Part shown: positions 29,648-37,398 of the stretch, one piece after another | Numbering within the stretch: position 1 is the first letter of the stretch | How the letters are laid out: each line of letters starts with the position of its first letter | NCBI RefSeq assembly: GCF_900631955.1 | Contig: NZ_UZWD01000015.1 | Span: forward strand, 1 to 64,000 | DNA from: Devosia equisanguinis | GTDB taxonomy: Bacteria; Pseudomonadota; Alphaproteobacteria; Rhizobiales; Devosiaceae | Reading direction: 5' to 3' | Length of the DNA: 64,000 bases | Translations under genes and position numbers: made by a program | Notes under the pieces: model-generated | Told to the model about the DNA's origin: nothing | The model's input: the letters and a program-made list of their open reading frames with translations, nothing else | Database searches by the model: none

Positions 29648-30570
29648 TTCTTTTCCCGGGCAAACCACTGGATCGGCGTGATCGAGATCAGCACCAGCAC
29701 CATGAGCACAATGGCCAAGGCCGAGGCGAGGCCGACCTGGCGGTGGGCGAAGGCAAGTCTGTAGATTTCGAGCCCCGGCACGGTGGTGGTGATGCCCGGC
29801 CCGCCCAGGGTGGAGATATAGACGATGTCGAAGCTCGCCAGCGCCGAGATGACGGTCAGCGTCACGCAGACGGCGATTTCCTGGCGCAGGCCCGGCAGGG
29901 TGATGTAACGGAATTCATGCCATGGCCGCGCGCCGTCGAGACGGGCGGCCTCGTAAAGGCTCGGGTCGATCTTGGTGATGCCGGTGACCAGCAGCATGGT
30001 GCAGAGCCCGAGCAGCACCCAGGCGCCGATCATGCCGACAGCGGGCAGTGCCCAGACGAAATCGCCCAGCCAGCCGCGCGCCCAGTCGGACAGACCAATC
30101 GCGCGCAGGCCCTGATTGACGACGCCGGTCGAGGCAAACATCCAGCTCCAGGCGATGCCGGCGGCAACCAGCGGAATGACCTGGGGCAGGAACAGAATGG
30201 TGCGTGTGGCAGTGCCGAAGGCGCCTGCCATGTGGCCACGAATGACCGAGGCGACGGCAAGACCCAATACAACCGGTATGATGGTGAAATAGCCCACCAG
30301 CTGGAAGGCGTTGCCGATGATCTGCAACAGCTTGGGGTCGGTCAGGACGGTGATGTAATTGGTCAGCCCGTGGAAGCGCGCTTCCCCGATGCCGTCCCAG
30401 CGCAGGAACGAATAGTAGAAGCTCATGGCCAGAGGCACGAGCACGAAGGCAGCATAGGCGATGGCGGCGGGCGCGATGAACAGCCAGGCCGTCATGACGG
30501 CCTTGCGATTGCCCTTGGCGGGCGCCCGCCGCTTTGTGTCTTGCCGCTGCGCGGCCGGTGTCGATGTCAT
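29644..30570 (-). CDS. Sugar ABC transporter permease (MalF type)
   Basis: 308-residue permease with an N-terminal cytosolic stretch, six membrane segments and the EAA motif YEAARLDGARPWHEFRYITLPGLR. Pairs with the MalG-type permease through a translationally coupled gene border. The binding-protein gene lies 117 bases upstream. Confidence 0.92.
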   Translation of the reverse strand: MTSTPAAQRQDTKRRAPAKGNRKAVMTAWLFIAPAAIAYAAFVLVPLAMSFYYSFLRWDGIGEARFHGLTNYITVLTDPKLLQIIGNAFQLVGYFTIIPVVLGLAVASVIRGHMAGAFGTATRTILFLPQVIPLVAAGIAWSWMFASTGVVNQGLRAIGLSDWARGWLGDFVWALPAVGMIGAWVLLGLCTMLLVTGITKIDPSLYEAARLDGARPWHEFRYITLPGLRQEIAVCVTLTVISALASFDIVYISTLGGPGITTTVPGLEIYRLAFAHRQVGLASALAIVLMVLVLISITPIQWFAREKK

Positions 30571-30687
30571 ATGTCTTTCACCATCGCTGTGGCTCGAGTG
30601 CCCCTAGGGCCTCTGTCATAGCAAGAACTGGATCAGGCCACTCCCTGGGAGAGTGACCTGATCCGGGTCGGCAGCGGCTCGAAATCC

Positions 30688-31992
30688 TCAGCGGGACAAC
30701 TGGGTTTCGTATTCGCGCTGCACGGCTTCGAGCAGGCCGGTGGCGTTCTGCTGACCGCCAACCATCTTCTGCAGTTCGGGGGTCCAGCCAGCGGCAAAGA
30801 TGGCGCCGGTGGCGTTGGCGATAAAGTCCATGGCGCCATTGTCCTTGGCCAGGGTCGCGCCGGCAGCGAGCGACTGCTCGGTCACCGAACCCGGCTCAAC
30901 GGCGGGCAGCGGCAGATCGGTCGGGCCGCCGGGGTTGGAACCTCCGACTTCCACATTGATGGCGCGAGCCTGTTCGTTGCGAGCCACCCAATCAAGGAAG
31001 AAGGCGGCGCATTCCGGATTGGCGGCCTTGGCCCCAATGCCATAGGTCAGGGGCGAGGACATGGAGGCGTGGCGACCGCCATCTTCCAGGCTCGGCATGA
31101 TGAAGAAGCCGAACTTGTCCTTGGCATTGGTGTCGAGATTGCCCGACTCCCAGTCGCCGTTGAACATGAACAGACCTTCGCCGCCGATATAGCGGCTCAT
31201 CATCTGGAAATATTCGATGGCATTGGCATCGGAGGGGAAATAGCCAGCCTTGATCCAGCCATCGAGATGCTCGGCAGCCTTGAGATTGTCGGGCGTGTTA
31301 ATGGTGGCGCCGTCCTTCTGGAAGATCCAGTCGTTGATCGGCTCGGGCGCGCCGTAGGCACCCATCAGGTTCTGCAGCGGGAAGGCGAGGCCTGCCGTGC
31401 CCTTGTTCCACTGCATGACGGGCAGAATACCGGCTTCCTTGGCCTTGGCCATGGCGGCGTCAAGTTCGGCCAGCGACTTCGGCGGCTCGGTCATGCCGAT
31501 CTTGGCGGCCAGTTCCTTGTTATAGAACACGCCGGTCATCGAGTAGTTGAGGCCCATGCCGTAGAGCGAGCCGGTACCACGCGGACGGCCGCCCTCTTCG
31601 ACGCGCAGCTGCACCAGCTGGCCCGCGGGGAACTGGTCCCAGCCCAGCGCGGTGAAATCGTCGTCGAGATTGCGCAACAGGTTGTTGGCAACCAGATCGG
31701 TGATCGAGGGCACGCGGATCAGGTCCGGCGCATTGTCTTCGGACAGAATGCGCGGGGAGTTCTCCATCATATTGGCGAACTGGTCTTCCTTGATGTCGAA
31801 GGTGACATTGGGGAACTGCTTGGTGAACTCTTCGGCCAGGCGCGTGGGCAGCGGGAAGCCGGTTTCGAAATAGGAATTGAGCACGACCGGGTCGGTGCCG
31901 CAGGTGGGCGCGGCCATTGCGGTGCCGGCCGTTGCGGCCACCGACAGGGTCAGCGCGGCGATACGAAGTGCGTGGCGGGACTGATTTCTCAA
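30688..31992 (-). CDS. Sugar ABC transporter substrate-binding protein
   Basis: 434-residue periplasmic binding protein of the carbohydrate (CUT1, MalE-like) family. Signal peptide about 1-28 (IAALTLSVAATAGTAMA-AP), then a two-lobed binding domain; GDWESGNL, MPSLEDGGR and FLDWVARNEQ segments are typical. First gene of the transporter operon. A TGCTAAA-N4-TTTAGCG operator lies 41 bases before its start, the same motif as ahead of the glycosidase, so it should be controlled by the nearby LacI protein. Sugar specificity cannot be read from sequence. Confidence 0.92.
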   Translation of the reverse strand: MRNQSRHALRIAALTLSVAATAGTAMAAPTCGTDPVVLNSYFETGFPLPTRLAEEFTKQFPNVTFDIKEDQFANMMENSPRILSEDNAPDLIRVPSITDLVANNLLRNLDDDFTALGWDQFPAGQLVQLRVEEGGRPRGTGSLYGMGLNYSMTGVFYNKELAAKIGMTEPPKSLAELDAAMAKAKEAGILPVMQWNKGTAGLAFPLQNLMGAYGAPEPINDWIFQKDGATINTPDNLKAAEHLDGWIKAGYFPSDANAIEYFQMMSRYIGGEGLFMFNGDWESGNLDTNAKDKFGFFIMPSLEDGGRHASMSSPLTYGIGAKAANPECAAFFLDWVARNEQARAINVEVGGSNPGGPTDLPLPAVEPGSVTEQSLAAGATLAKDNGAMDFIANATGAIFAAGWTPELQKMVGGQQNATGLLEAVQREYETQLSR

Positions 31993-32032
31993 GACGACCT
32001 CCTCCAGGGTAAAGGCAGTGGATATTTCCGTC

Positions 32033-32050
32033 TGCTAAATGGATTTAGCG
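32033..32050. promoter_or_regulatory. LacI-type operator ahead of sugar-binding-protein gene
   Basis: 18-base inverted repeat TGCTAAA-TGGA-TTTAGCG, one mismatch from a perfect dyad, shared with the site at 34222-34239. It sits in the promoter region of the ABC operon. Confidence 0.7.
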
Positions 32051-32099
32051 CATGGAGCCGGAGGAGAGTCAATATGTCCCTCCTGCCGATGCGCAGCGA

Positions 32100-33257
32100 C
32101 TATACCAGCTTGCGCAAAGCCTCGATGACGGTCGTTGCGCGCCGGTCTTCCGGCCCCATCATCCAGTTGGTGACGAAGCCGAAACCGATCCGGCGCCGGG
32201 GATCGGCAAAGCCGACCTGTCCACCTGCGCCGTCATGCCCGAAGCAGCCGTCGCCGAGATAGCGCCGCGCTTCGGAATCGAGCTGGAAGCCGTAGCCCCA
32301 GCGAGAAAATGGAGGCTCCCCGCCAAACACCGGCTCGCCCTGGCTTTGCGGACGCGTCGCCTCGGCGATGACCGCATCGTCGAGCAGCCGGACACCTTCT
32401 GTGGGCGTTACGACAGCCGACCAGATGGTGGCGAGAGCCTCGGCCGAGGCAATGCCGCCGGCGCCCGGGATTTCGGCGGCACGAATACGGTGCTTGTTGA
32501 AGCCGCCGGTCTCGCTGACGAGGTCGACGGGCAAGGCGTGCCCCAGCGTCATGGCCTTGTATGGCCAGTTCGGCTGCGGCTTCTTGCTTTCCTCGGCCCA
32601 AAGATCGATCAGCGGCTGGCTGACGCGGATATGGGCGGGCCGATCGGCCAGCGCATCGGGAAGGCCGATCCAGGCGTCGGCGCCCAGAGGGGCAGTGATC
32701 AGTTCACTGAAATACTGGCCCACGGACATGCCGGTGACGCGGCGGATGATTTCGCCGGCGAGCCAGCCATGGGTCAGGGCATGATATTGATAGCCCGTGC
32801 CCAGCGGCCAGAGCGGTTCCTGCGCAGCCAGAATGGCGGTGATGCGATCCCAATCGACGATATCGTCTTCGCTGAGATCGGCGCGCGGCGCGGACAGCCC
32901 CGCCTGATGCGCCAAGGCCTGGCCCACGGTGACCTTGTCCTTGCCAGCCACGGCGAATTCGGGCCAGTACTGGCTGACCGGGGCGTCGTAGTCAAGCCGA
33001 CCATCCTGAACCAGGCGCGCCGCCAGAACCGAAACCAGACCCTTGGTGCAGGAAAAGACCGTGGTGGGCGTGTCCTTGGTCCAGACACGCCCGCTGCGCG
33101 CATCGGCAACCCCACCCCAGAGGTCGACGACGGTCTTGCCGTCCACGCGGACATGCAGCCCTGCGCCCATTTGCGGACGATCGGCAAAGCCAAGCGCGAA
33201 GGCGTCGGCCAGGGGTTCGAAACCGGGTTCGACCGAACCGTTGATATCCACGCTCAT
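32100..33257 (-). CDS. Class C beta-lactamase-fold serine hydrolase
   Basis: 385-residue esterase/beta-lactamase-like hydrolase with no signal peptide, hence cytosolic. The catalytic SxxK tetrad is Ser69-Cys-Thr-Lys72 (TVFSCTKGLVSV) and the second motif contains Tyr158 (GYQYHALTHGW). Resembles EstB-type esterases that remove acyl groups rather than true beta-lactamases. It follows the glycosidase gene by three bases, in a sugar-uptake locus, suggesting deacylation (for example deacetylation) of an imported oligosaccharide. That role is an inference from position. Confidence 0.82.
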   Translation of the reverse strand: MSVDINGSVEPGFEPLADAFALGFADRPQMGAGLHVRVDGKTVVDLWGGVADARSGRVWTKDTPTTVFSCTKGLVSVLAARLVQDGRLDYDAPVSQYWPEFAVAGKDKVTVGQALAHQAGLSAPRADLSEDDIVDWDRITAILAAQEPLWPLGTGYQYHALTHGWLAGEIIRRVTGMSVGQYFSELITAPLGADAWIGLPDALADRPAHIRVSQPLIDLWAEESKKPQPNWPYKAMTLGHALPVDLVSETGGFNKHRIRAAEIPGAGGIASAEALATIWSAVVTPTEGVRLLDDAVIAEATRPQSQGEPVFGGEPPFSRWGYGFQLDSEARRYLGDGCFGHDGAGGQVGFADPRRRIGFGFVTNWMMGPEDRRATTVIEALRKLV

Positions 33258-33260
33258 GCC

Positions 33261-34211
33261 CTAAGCCTCCACGACCAGATAATTGTCAGCTCCGACGACC
33301 AGGGGCAGCGGATCGGAAATGCCGCCGCGGAAGTCGCCGTTCTCAGTGACATTGTTGAACGCCAGCAGATGCGGCTTGCCCGCACGATCCAGGGCGACAC
33401 GACCGGCATAGAGCCGCTCGTCGACCAGAAGCCGCGCCTTGGAGAAATCGACCTGACCGGGCATCTCGCCCACCGGCAGGGTCCAGACACCGCCGGTCTG
33501 CCCGGCGCGCGGGCCACAGAGTTTTGCCGTGTCGCAGCAGAAGACGATGTGGTTCTGCCCGGCGATGGCGATCAGTTGGAACACTTCGAGATGAGCAAAG
33601 CCGGAACCGGCTGCGCTGAGCGCCGGCTGCACTGTCCAATTGTTGAGATCGGATGAGGTCGCATGAGCCATGACGCCGCGATCGGGCTCGAGACCATCCT
33701 TGCCGCGGGCGGTCACCAGCATGTGCCAGAGCCCTGCGGCATCTCGGAACACCCATGGGTCGCGCCAGGCCTCTTCCGGCCAGCTCGATGTCCCCAGCGT
33801 TTCGTAGAGCGAGGGGTCAGGGACGACGACCGGGCCGGGCTGCTTGGTCCAGGCGAACAGATCCGGCGAAGTCGCCAGGCCAACGGTTTCGATATTGGCA
33901 AAGCTGTCGGGCGAGAGGAAGCGCGAGCCGGTATAGAACATGCGCCAGAGGCCGACATCGTCGCGCACGATCGAGCCGGTCCAGGTGGCGCTGCCATCAA
34001 AGCTGCCTTCGGGGCCGGCATCGAACACGAGGCCATGATCGGTCCAGGACACGAGATCGGGCGACGTGGCATGGCCGATACGGGCATTGCGATGGCGCAG
34101 GTCGGGATTGCCGAGCGCGCGCGGGGCATGCAGGTAGAATAGGTGAAACTGGGCGCCATCGTCGGCGAACCAGAAATCCCAAACCCAGTGATCGGGAAGG
34201 TTGAAAGACAT
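33261..34211 (-). CDS. Five-bladed beta-propeller glycoside hydrolase (GH43/GH32-like)
   Basis: 316 residues of the clan with five-bladed propellers. N-terminal Asp in VWDFWFADDG is a likely nucleophile or base; internal TWTGSIVRDD and SWPEEAWRDPWVFRD are the RDP-type motifs of the GH32/43/68 group (RDP transition-state stabiliser). No signal peptide, so it acts in the cytoplasm. Its start is preceded by AGGGGCC, and the operator for LacI lies 11 bases upstream of the ATG. First gene of a short operon with the serine hydrolase. Family-level call only; arabinan, xylan or fructan specificity is undecided. Confidence 0.78.
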   Translation of the reverse strand: MSFNLPDHWVWDFWFADDGAQFHLFYLHAPRALGNPDLRHRNARIGHATSPDLVSWTDHGLVFDAGPEGSFDGSATWTGSIVRDDVGLWRMFYTGSRFLSPDSFANIETVGLATSPDLFAWTKQPGPVVVPDPSLYETLGTSSWPEEAWRDPWVFRDAAGLWHMLVTARGKDGLEPDRGVMAHATSSDLNNWTVQPALSAAGSGFAHLEVFQLIAIAGQNHIVFCCDTAKLCGPRAGQTGGVWTLPVGEMPGQVDFSKARLLVDERLYAGRVALDRAGKPHLLAFNNVTENGDFRGGISDPLPLVVGADNYLVVEA

Positions 34212-34221
34212 GCAAGGCCCC

Positions 34222-34239
34222 TGCTAAAACCATTTAGCA
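34222..34239. promoter_or_regulatory. LacI-type operator ahead of glycoside hydrolase gene
   Basis: Perfect 18-base inverted repeat TGCTAAA-ACCA-TTTAGCA beginning 11 bases upstream of the glycosidase start codon and about 100 bases before the divergent LacI gene, so repressor binding would block the glycosidase transcript directly. Confidence 0.75.
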
Positions 34240-34338
34240 AATGCTACGCGGCGGGAGAGTTGTCAAGCGTCCGCTGCATGGCTATCCAGTCGAAAATGCA
34301 TGGCGCTGATTTCGCCGGCATCAACAGGGGCATAGGGC

Positions 34339-35358
34339 TTGCCGAAAAAGCGTGTGACATTGGCCGATGTGGCCCGGCTTGCCGGGCTTTCGACCACAGC
34401 GGCATCGATGATCCTGACGGGCAGGCCGGATACGCGCCTATCGGCCGACGCCCATGCCAAGGTGCATGAGGCCGCAACCACGCTCGGCTATCGTCCCAAT
34501 GTTGCCGCCCGCGCGCTGCGCACCGATAAATCGCGCTCCATCGCCTTCATTTCCGACTATGTGGCGACAACGCGTTTCGCCAGCGGCCTTATTCGCGGCG
34601 CGCTGGCCGGTGCCGAGGACGCCAAGCATGTCATGCTGGTGCTCGAAACCGGCGGCGAGCCGGCGCGCGAGATTCAGGCGGTGGAAGCGGCGCTCGATCG
34701 GCAGGTCGACGGGCTGATCTTCGCCGCCATGCGGGCGCGCGAAGTGTTCGTGCCCGATATCGCCATCAATGTGCCGACGGTGATGCTCAACAGCACCAGC
34801 GCGCGCTTTCCCCTGTCGGTGCTGCCGGACGAATATGAAGGTGGCCGCACGGCGGTTAGACTTCTGGTCGAGGCAGGGGTGAGCGAGAGCGTTGTGCTTG
34901 TTGGCCACAATGCGGAAGAAGAGGCAGGGCTGTTTCGCTCGGAAAGCATTTCCCGGCGCTTTGCCGGCATTCGCGACGAGATGGGGGCGCGTGGCCTGCG
35001 GTTCGACGCCGAGCTCAGTTGCTGGAACTGGGAGCCGGACCAGGGCTACGCTCTCACTAAGGCGCAGTTGCAGAAAGGCACACCGCGCGGCCTGCTCTGC
35101 CTCAATGACCGGCTGGCCTTCGGCGCCTACCAGGCCCTGACGGAAGCCGGGCTCGCCATTCCCGACGACGTGGCGCTGGTCTCGTTCGACAATGACGAGC
35201 TCGCCTCCTATCTCCGGCCGGGTCTGACCACGATCGGCCTGCCCCACCAGGAAATGGGGCGCCGCGCGGTGAACCTGCTCTTTGCCGGTCAGAAGGCCAA
35301 GCCACAGATGGTGCCCATGCCCACGCTCATCCGCGGCTCCCTGCCCGCTGCGCACTAG
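34339..35358 (+). CDS. LacI-family transcriptional regulator
   Basis: 339 residues: N-terminal helix-turn-helix VTLADVARLAGLSTTAASMIL and a periplasmic-binding-protein-like sugar-sensing core (about 65-335). The frame must begin with TTG at 34339, because the upstream in-frame ATG at 34300 runs into a TAG after eleven codons; the TTG follows an AGGGG stretch by about ten bases. Divergent from the glycosidase/serine-hydrolase operon and probable repressor at both TGCTAAA-N4-TTTAGC(A/G) operators. A rare start could keep repressor levels low. Confidence 0.92.
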   Translation: MPKKRVTLADVARLAGLSTTAASMILTGRPDTRLSADAHAKVHEAATTLGYRPNVAARALRTDKSRSIAFISDYVATTRFASGLIRGALAGAEDAKHVMLVLETGGEPAREIQAVEAALDRQVDGLIFAAMRAREVFVPDIAINVPTVMLNSTSARFPLSVLPDEYEGGRTAVRLLVEAGVSESVVLVGHNAEEEAGLFRSESISRRFAGIRDEMGARGLRFDAELSCWNWEPDQGYALTKAQLQKGTPRGLLCLNDRLAFGAYQALTEAGLAIPDDVALVSFDNDELASYLRPGLTTIGLPHQEMGRRAVNLLFAGQKAKPQMVPMPTLIRGSLPAAH

Positions 35359-35523
35359 CGGCAGAGGCAAGGCCTGTCCGGCCTCCATCAACCCCACGCG
35401 CTATGGGCAGGCGCGGTTCGTCAATCGGTGCATTTCGCCCCGCCGCTCCGTCTTGTTAGCGTATTGTTAACCATGACGGCAGCTGATGGGCAGCACGGGA
35501 TCTCTGCTGATTTGGAGTTCGAA

Positions 35524-36360
35524 ATGGCCCAGGGCGGCACGCATGTCATTGTGGTCGGCAACGAAAAAGGTGGCTCGGGCAAATCCACCACCGCGCTGCA
35601 TCTGGCGGTCTATCTGCTGCATCTGGGGCACAGGGTCGCCACCATTGACGTCGATAGCCGCCAGCAGACCCTGACCCGCTACGTCCGCAATCGCCGCGCC
35701 TCGGCCGAGGCCAGCGGCCGCGATGTGTTGATGCCCAAGCATGTGCACCTGCCGACCGCCTGGGGCGACTCCATCCGCGAAAACCAGCAGGTCGAGTTGG
35801 GAATCTTCACGCGCGCCATGGATGGCCTGCGCGGCCAGGTGGATTTCGTCGTCATCGACACGCCCGGCTTTGACGGCAACCTCGCCAGGCTTGCCCATGG
35901 CGCGGCCGATACACTGGTCACCCCCATCAATGACAGCATGATCGATCTCGACGTGCTGGCCCGCATCGATCCCAAGACCGGTGCGCCGCTCGAGGCCAGC
36001 CCCTATTCGCGCAATGTGCAGAAGGCGCGCGCCGAGCGTCAGGCCGAGAACGGGGGCGCCATCGACTGGGTGCTGGTGCGCAATCGCATTTCCAATCTCG
36101 GCTCGCACAATGCCAGCCGCGTGCAGGAGACGGTAGAGCGCCTCGCCGAAGGATTGGGCTGCCGGGTTGCCGACGGCATTGCCGACCGCGTGATCTTCCG
36201 CTCGCTTTTCCTCACCGGCATGACCGTGTTCGACCCGCTGGAGGCCGACCTGCTCGGCGGCGCACCGACCATGTCGCATATCAACGCCCGCCACGAATAT
36301 CGCTCGCTGGTGACGGCCCTGCGCCTGCCTCAAGCACAGGACCTGCGGGCCTCGGCATAG
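35524..36360 (+). CDS. mipZ: MipZ-type division-plane ATPase
   Basis: 278-residue ParA/MinD-superfamily ATPase with a deviant Walker A GNEKGGSGKSTTALHLA, and the switch region DFVVIDTPGFDGNLARL. The VGNEKGG start and the RQQTLTRYVRNR segment resemble Caulobacter MipZ, which forms polar gradients and inhibits FtsZ away from midcell. Orthologues occur in most Hyphomicrobiales as single genes with no parB next door, as here. The start MAQGGTHV has a GGAG site eight bases ahead; an upstream ATG at 35473 would add 17 residues. Confidence 0.88.
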   Translation: MAQGGTHVIVVGNEKGGSGKSTTALHLAVYLLHLGHRVATIDVDSRQQTLTRYVRNRRASAEASGRDVLMPKHVHLPTAWGDSIRENQQVELGIFTRAMDGLRGQVDFVVIDTPGFDGNLARLAHGAADTLVTPINDSMIDLDVLARIDPKTGAPLEASPYSRNVQKARAERQAENGGAIDWVLVRNRISNLGSHNASRVQETVERLAEGLGCRVADGIADRVIFRSLFLTGMTVFDPLEADLLGGAPTMSHINARHEYRSLVTALRLPQAQDLRASA

Positions 36361-36451
36361 CCAGGCATTTCGCGCCGCGGGCAAAGCGTGACCGCGCCGA
36401 GCGGAACTCACCGCCCTGCCGGACATTGGCCTCCCAACCACGGAGGACCAA

Positions 36452-37345
36452 ATGACCGACCGCTTCACCATGCAGGACCCGCGCCATCAATATCCAGCGC
36501 CGCCCTTTCCCCGCCAGCCGCAATCCCAGCCGGGCATTGTCGGCAAGATGACGCCGCCGCCGGACCACGGCGAAGAAAGCTATGCCGGTTTCGGCCGCCT
36601 TCTCGGCCGCAAGGCGTTGATCACCGGCGGCGATTCCGGCATTGGCCGCGCTGCCGCCATTGCCTTTGCGCGCGAAGGCGCCGATGTCGCCATCAACTTC
36701 CTGCCTGACGAGATCGACGACGCCAATGAGGTGATCGGCTATATCGAAAAGGCCGGGACCAGGGGCTATGCCTTGCCCGGCGATATATCCGAGGAAAAGA
36801 CTTGCCGCTCTATTGTCGAGCAAGCCATCAAGCAGCTGGGTGGCCTCGACATTCTCGTCATCAATGCTGCGCGGCAGCAGGCGCGGGAATCGGTGGAAGA
36901 AGTCTCGAGCGAGGACTTCGACCGCACCATGAAAACCAATCTCTACGCGCTGCATTGGATGACGCAGGCCGCCGTGCCGCATTTGCCGCCCGGCGCGTCG
37001 ATCATCACCACCGCCTCGATCCAGGCCTATGAACCCTCGGCGCATCTGCTCGACTATGCCACCACCAAGGCGGGGATCGTCGCCTATACCAAGGCCCTGG
37101 CGGAGCAGATGATCGAGCGCGGCATTCGCGTCAACGCCGTGGCGCCCGGCCCGTTCTGGACGGTGCTGCAGCCCAGCGGCGGACAATTTCCGGAGAAGGT
37201 CGAGACGTTCGGAGGGAATAGTGCCTTCGGGCGGCCGGGGCAGCCGGTGGAACTGGCGCCCATCTACGTGCTGCTCGCCTCCCAGGAGGGCAGCTATATT
37301 ACCGGGGAAGTGTTCGGGGTGACCGGTGGCAAGGGCGTCGCCTGA
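36452..37345 (+). CDS. Short-chain dehydrogenase/reductase (YghA/YhdF type)
   Basis: 297 residues. An N-terminal extension of about 50 residues (PPFPRQPQSQPG, MTPPPDHGEESY) precedes a Rossmann fold with GGDSGIGRAAAIAFAREGADV, NAA motif INAARQQ, and the catalytic Ser...Tyr-x-x-x-Lys (LLDYATTKAGIV). The proline-rich extension and motifs identify the general-stress/aldehyde-reductase group. The gene has its own AGGACCAA leader and ends in a strong terminator. Substrate unknown. Confidence 0.85.
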   Translation: MTDRFTMQDPRHQYPAPPFPRQPQSQPGIVGKMTPPPDHGEESYAGFGRLLGRKALITGGDSGIGRAAAIAFAREGADVAINFLPDEIDDANEVIGYIEKAGTRGYALPGDISEEKTCRSIVEQAIKQLGGLDILVINAARQQARESVEEVSSEDFDRTMKTNLYALHWMTQAAVPHLPPGASIITTASIQAYEPSAHLLDYATTKAGIVAYTKALAEQMIERGIRVNAVAPGPFWTVLQPSGGQFPEKVETFGGNSAFGRPGQPVELAPIYVLLASQEGSYITGEVFGVTGGKGVA

Positions 37346-37360
37346 TCCCAAAAACAGAAA

Positions 37361-37390
37361 GGGCGGGACCCTTGGGTTCCCGCCCTCTTT
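37361..37390. terminator. Terminator between SDR and Afu-type ABC operon
   Basis: Hairpin GGGCGGGAACCC-like stem pairing with TTCCCGCCC, flanked by AAAAA on the left and TCTTTCGTTT on the right, located between two convergent stop codons. It can serve both strands. Confidence 0.75.
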
Positions 37391-37398
37391 CGTTTGGC

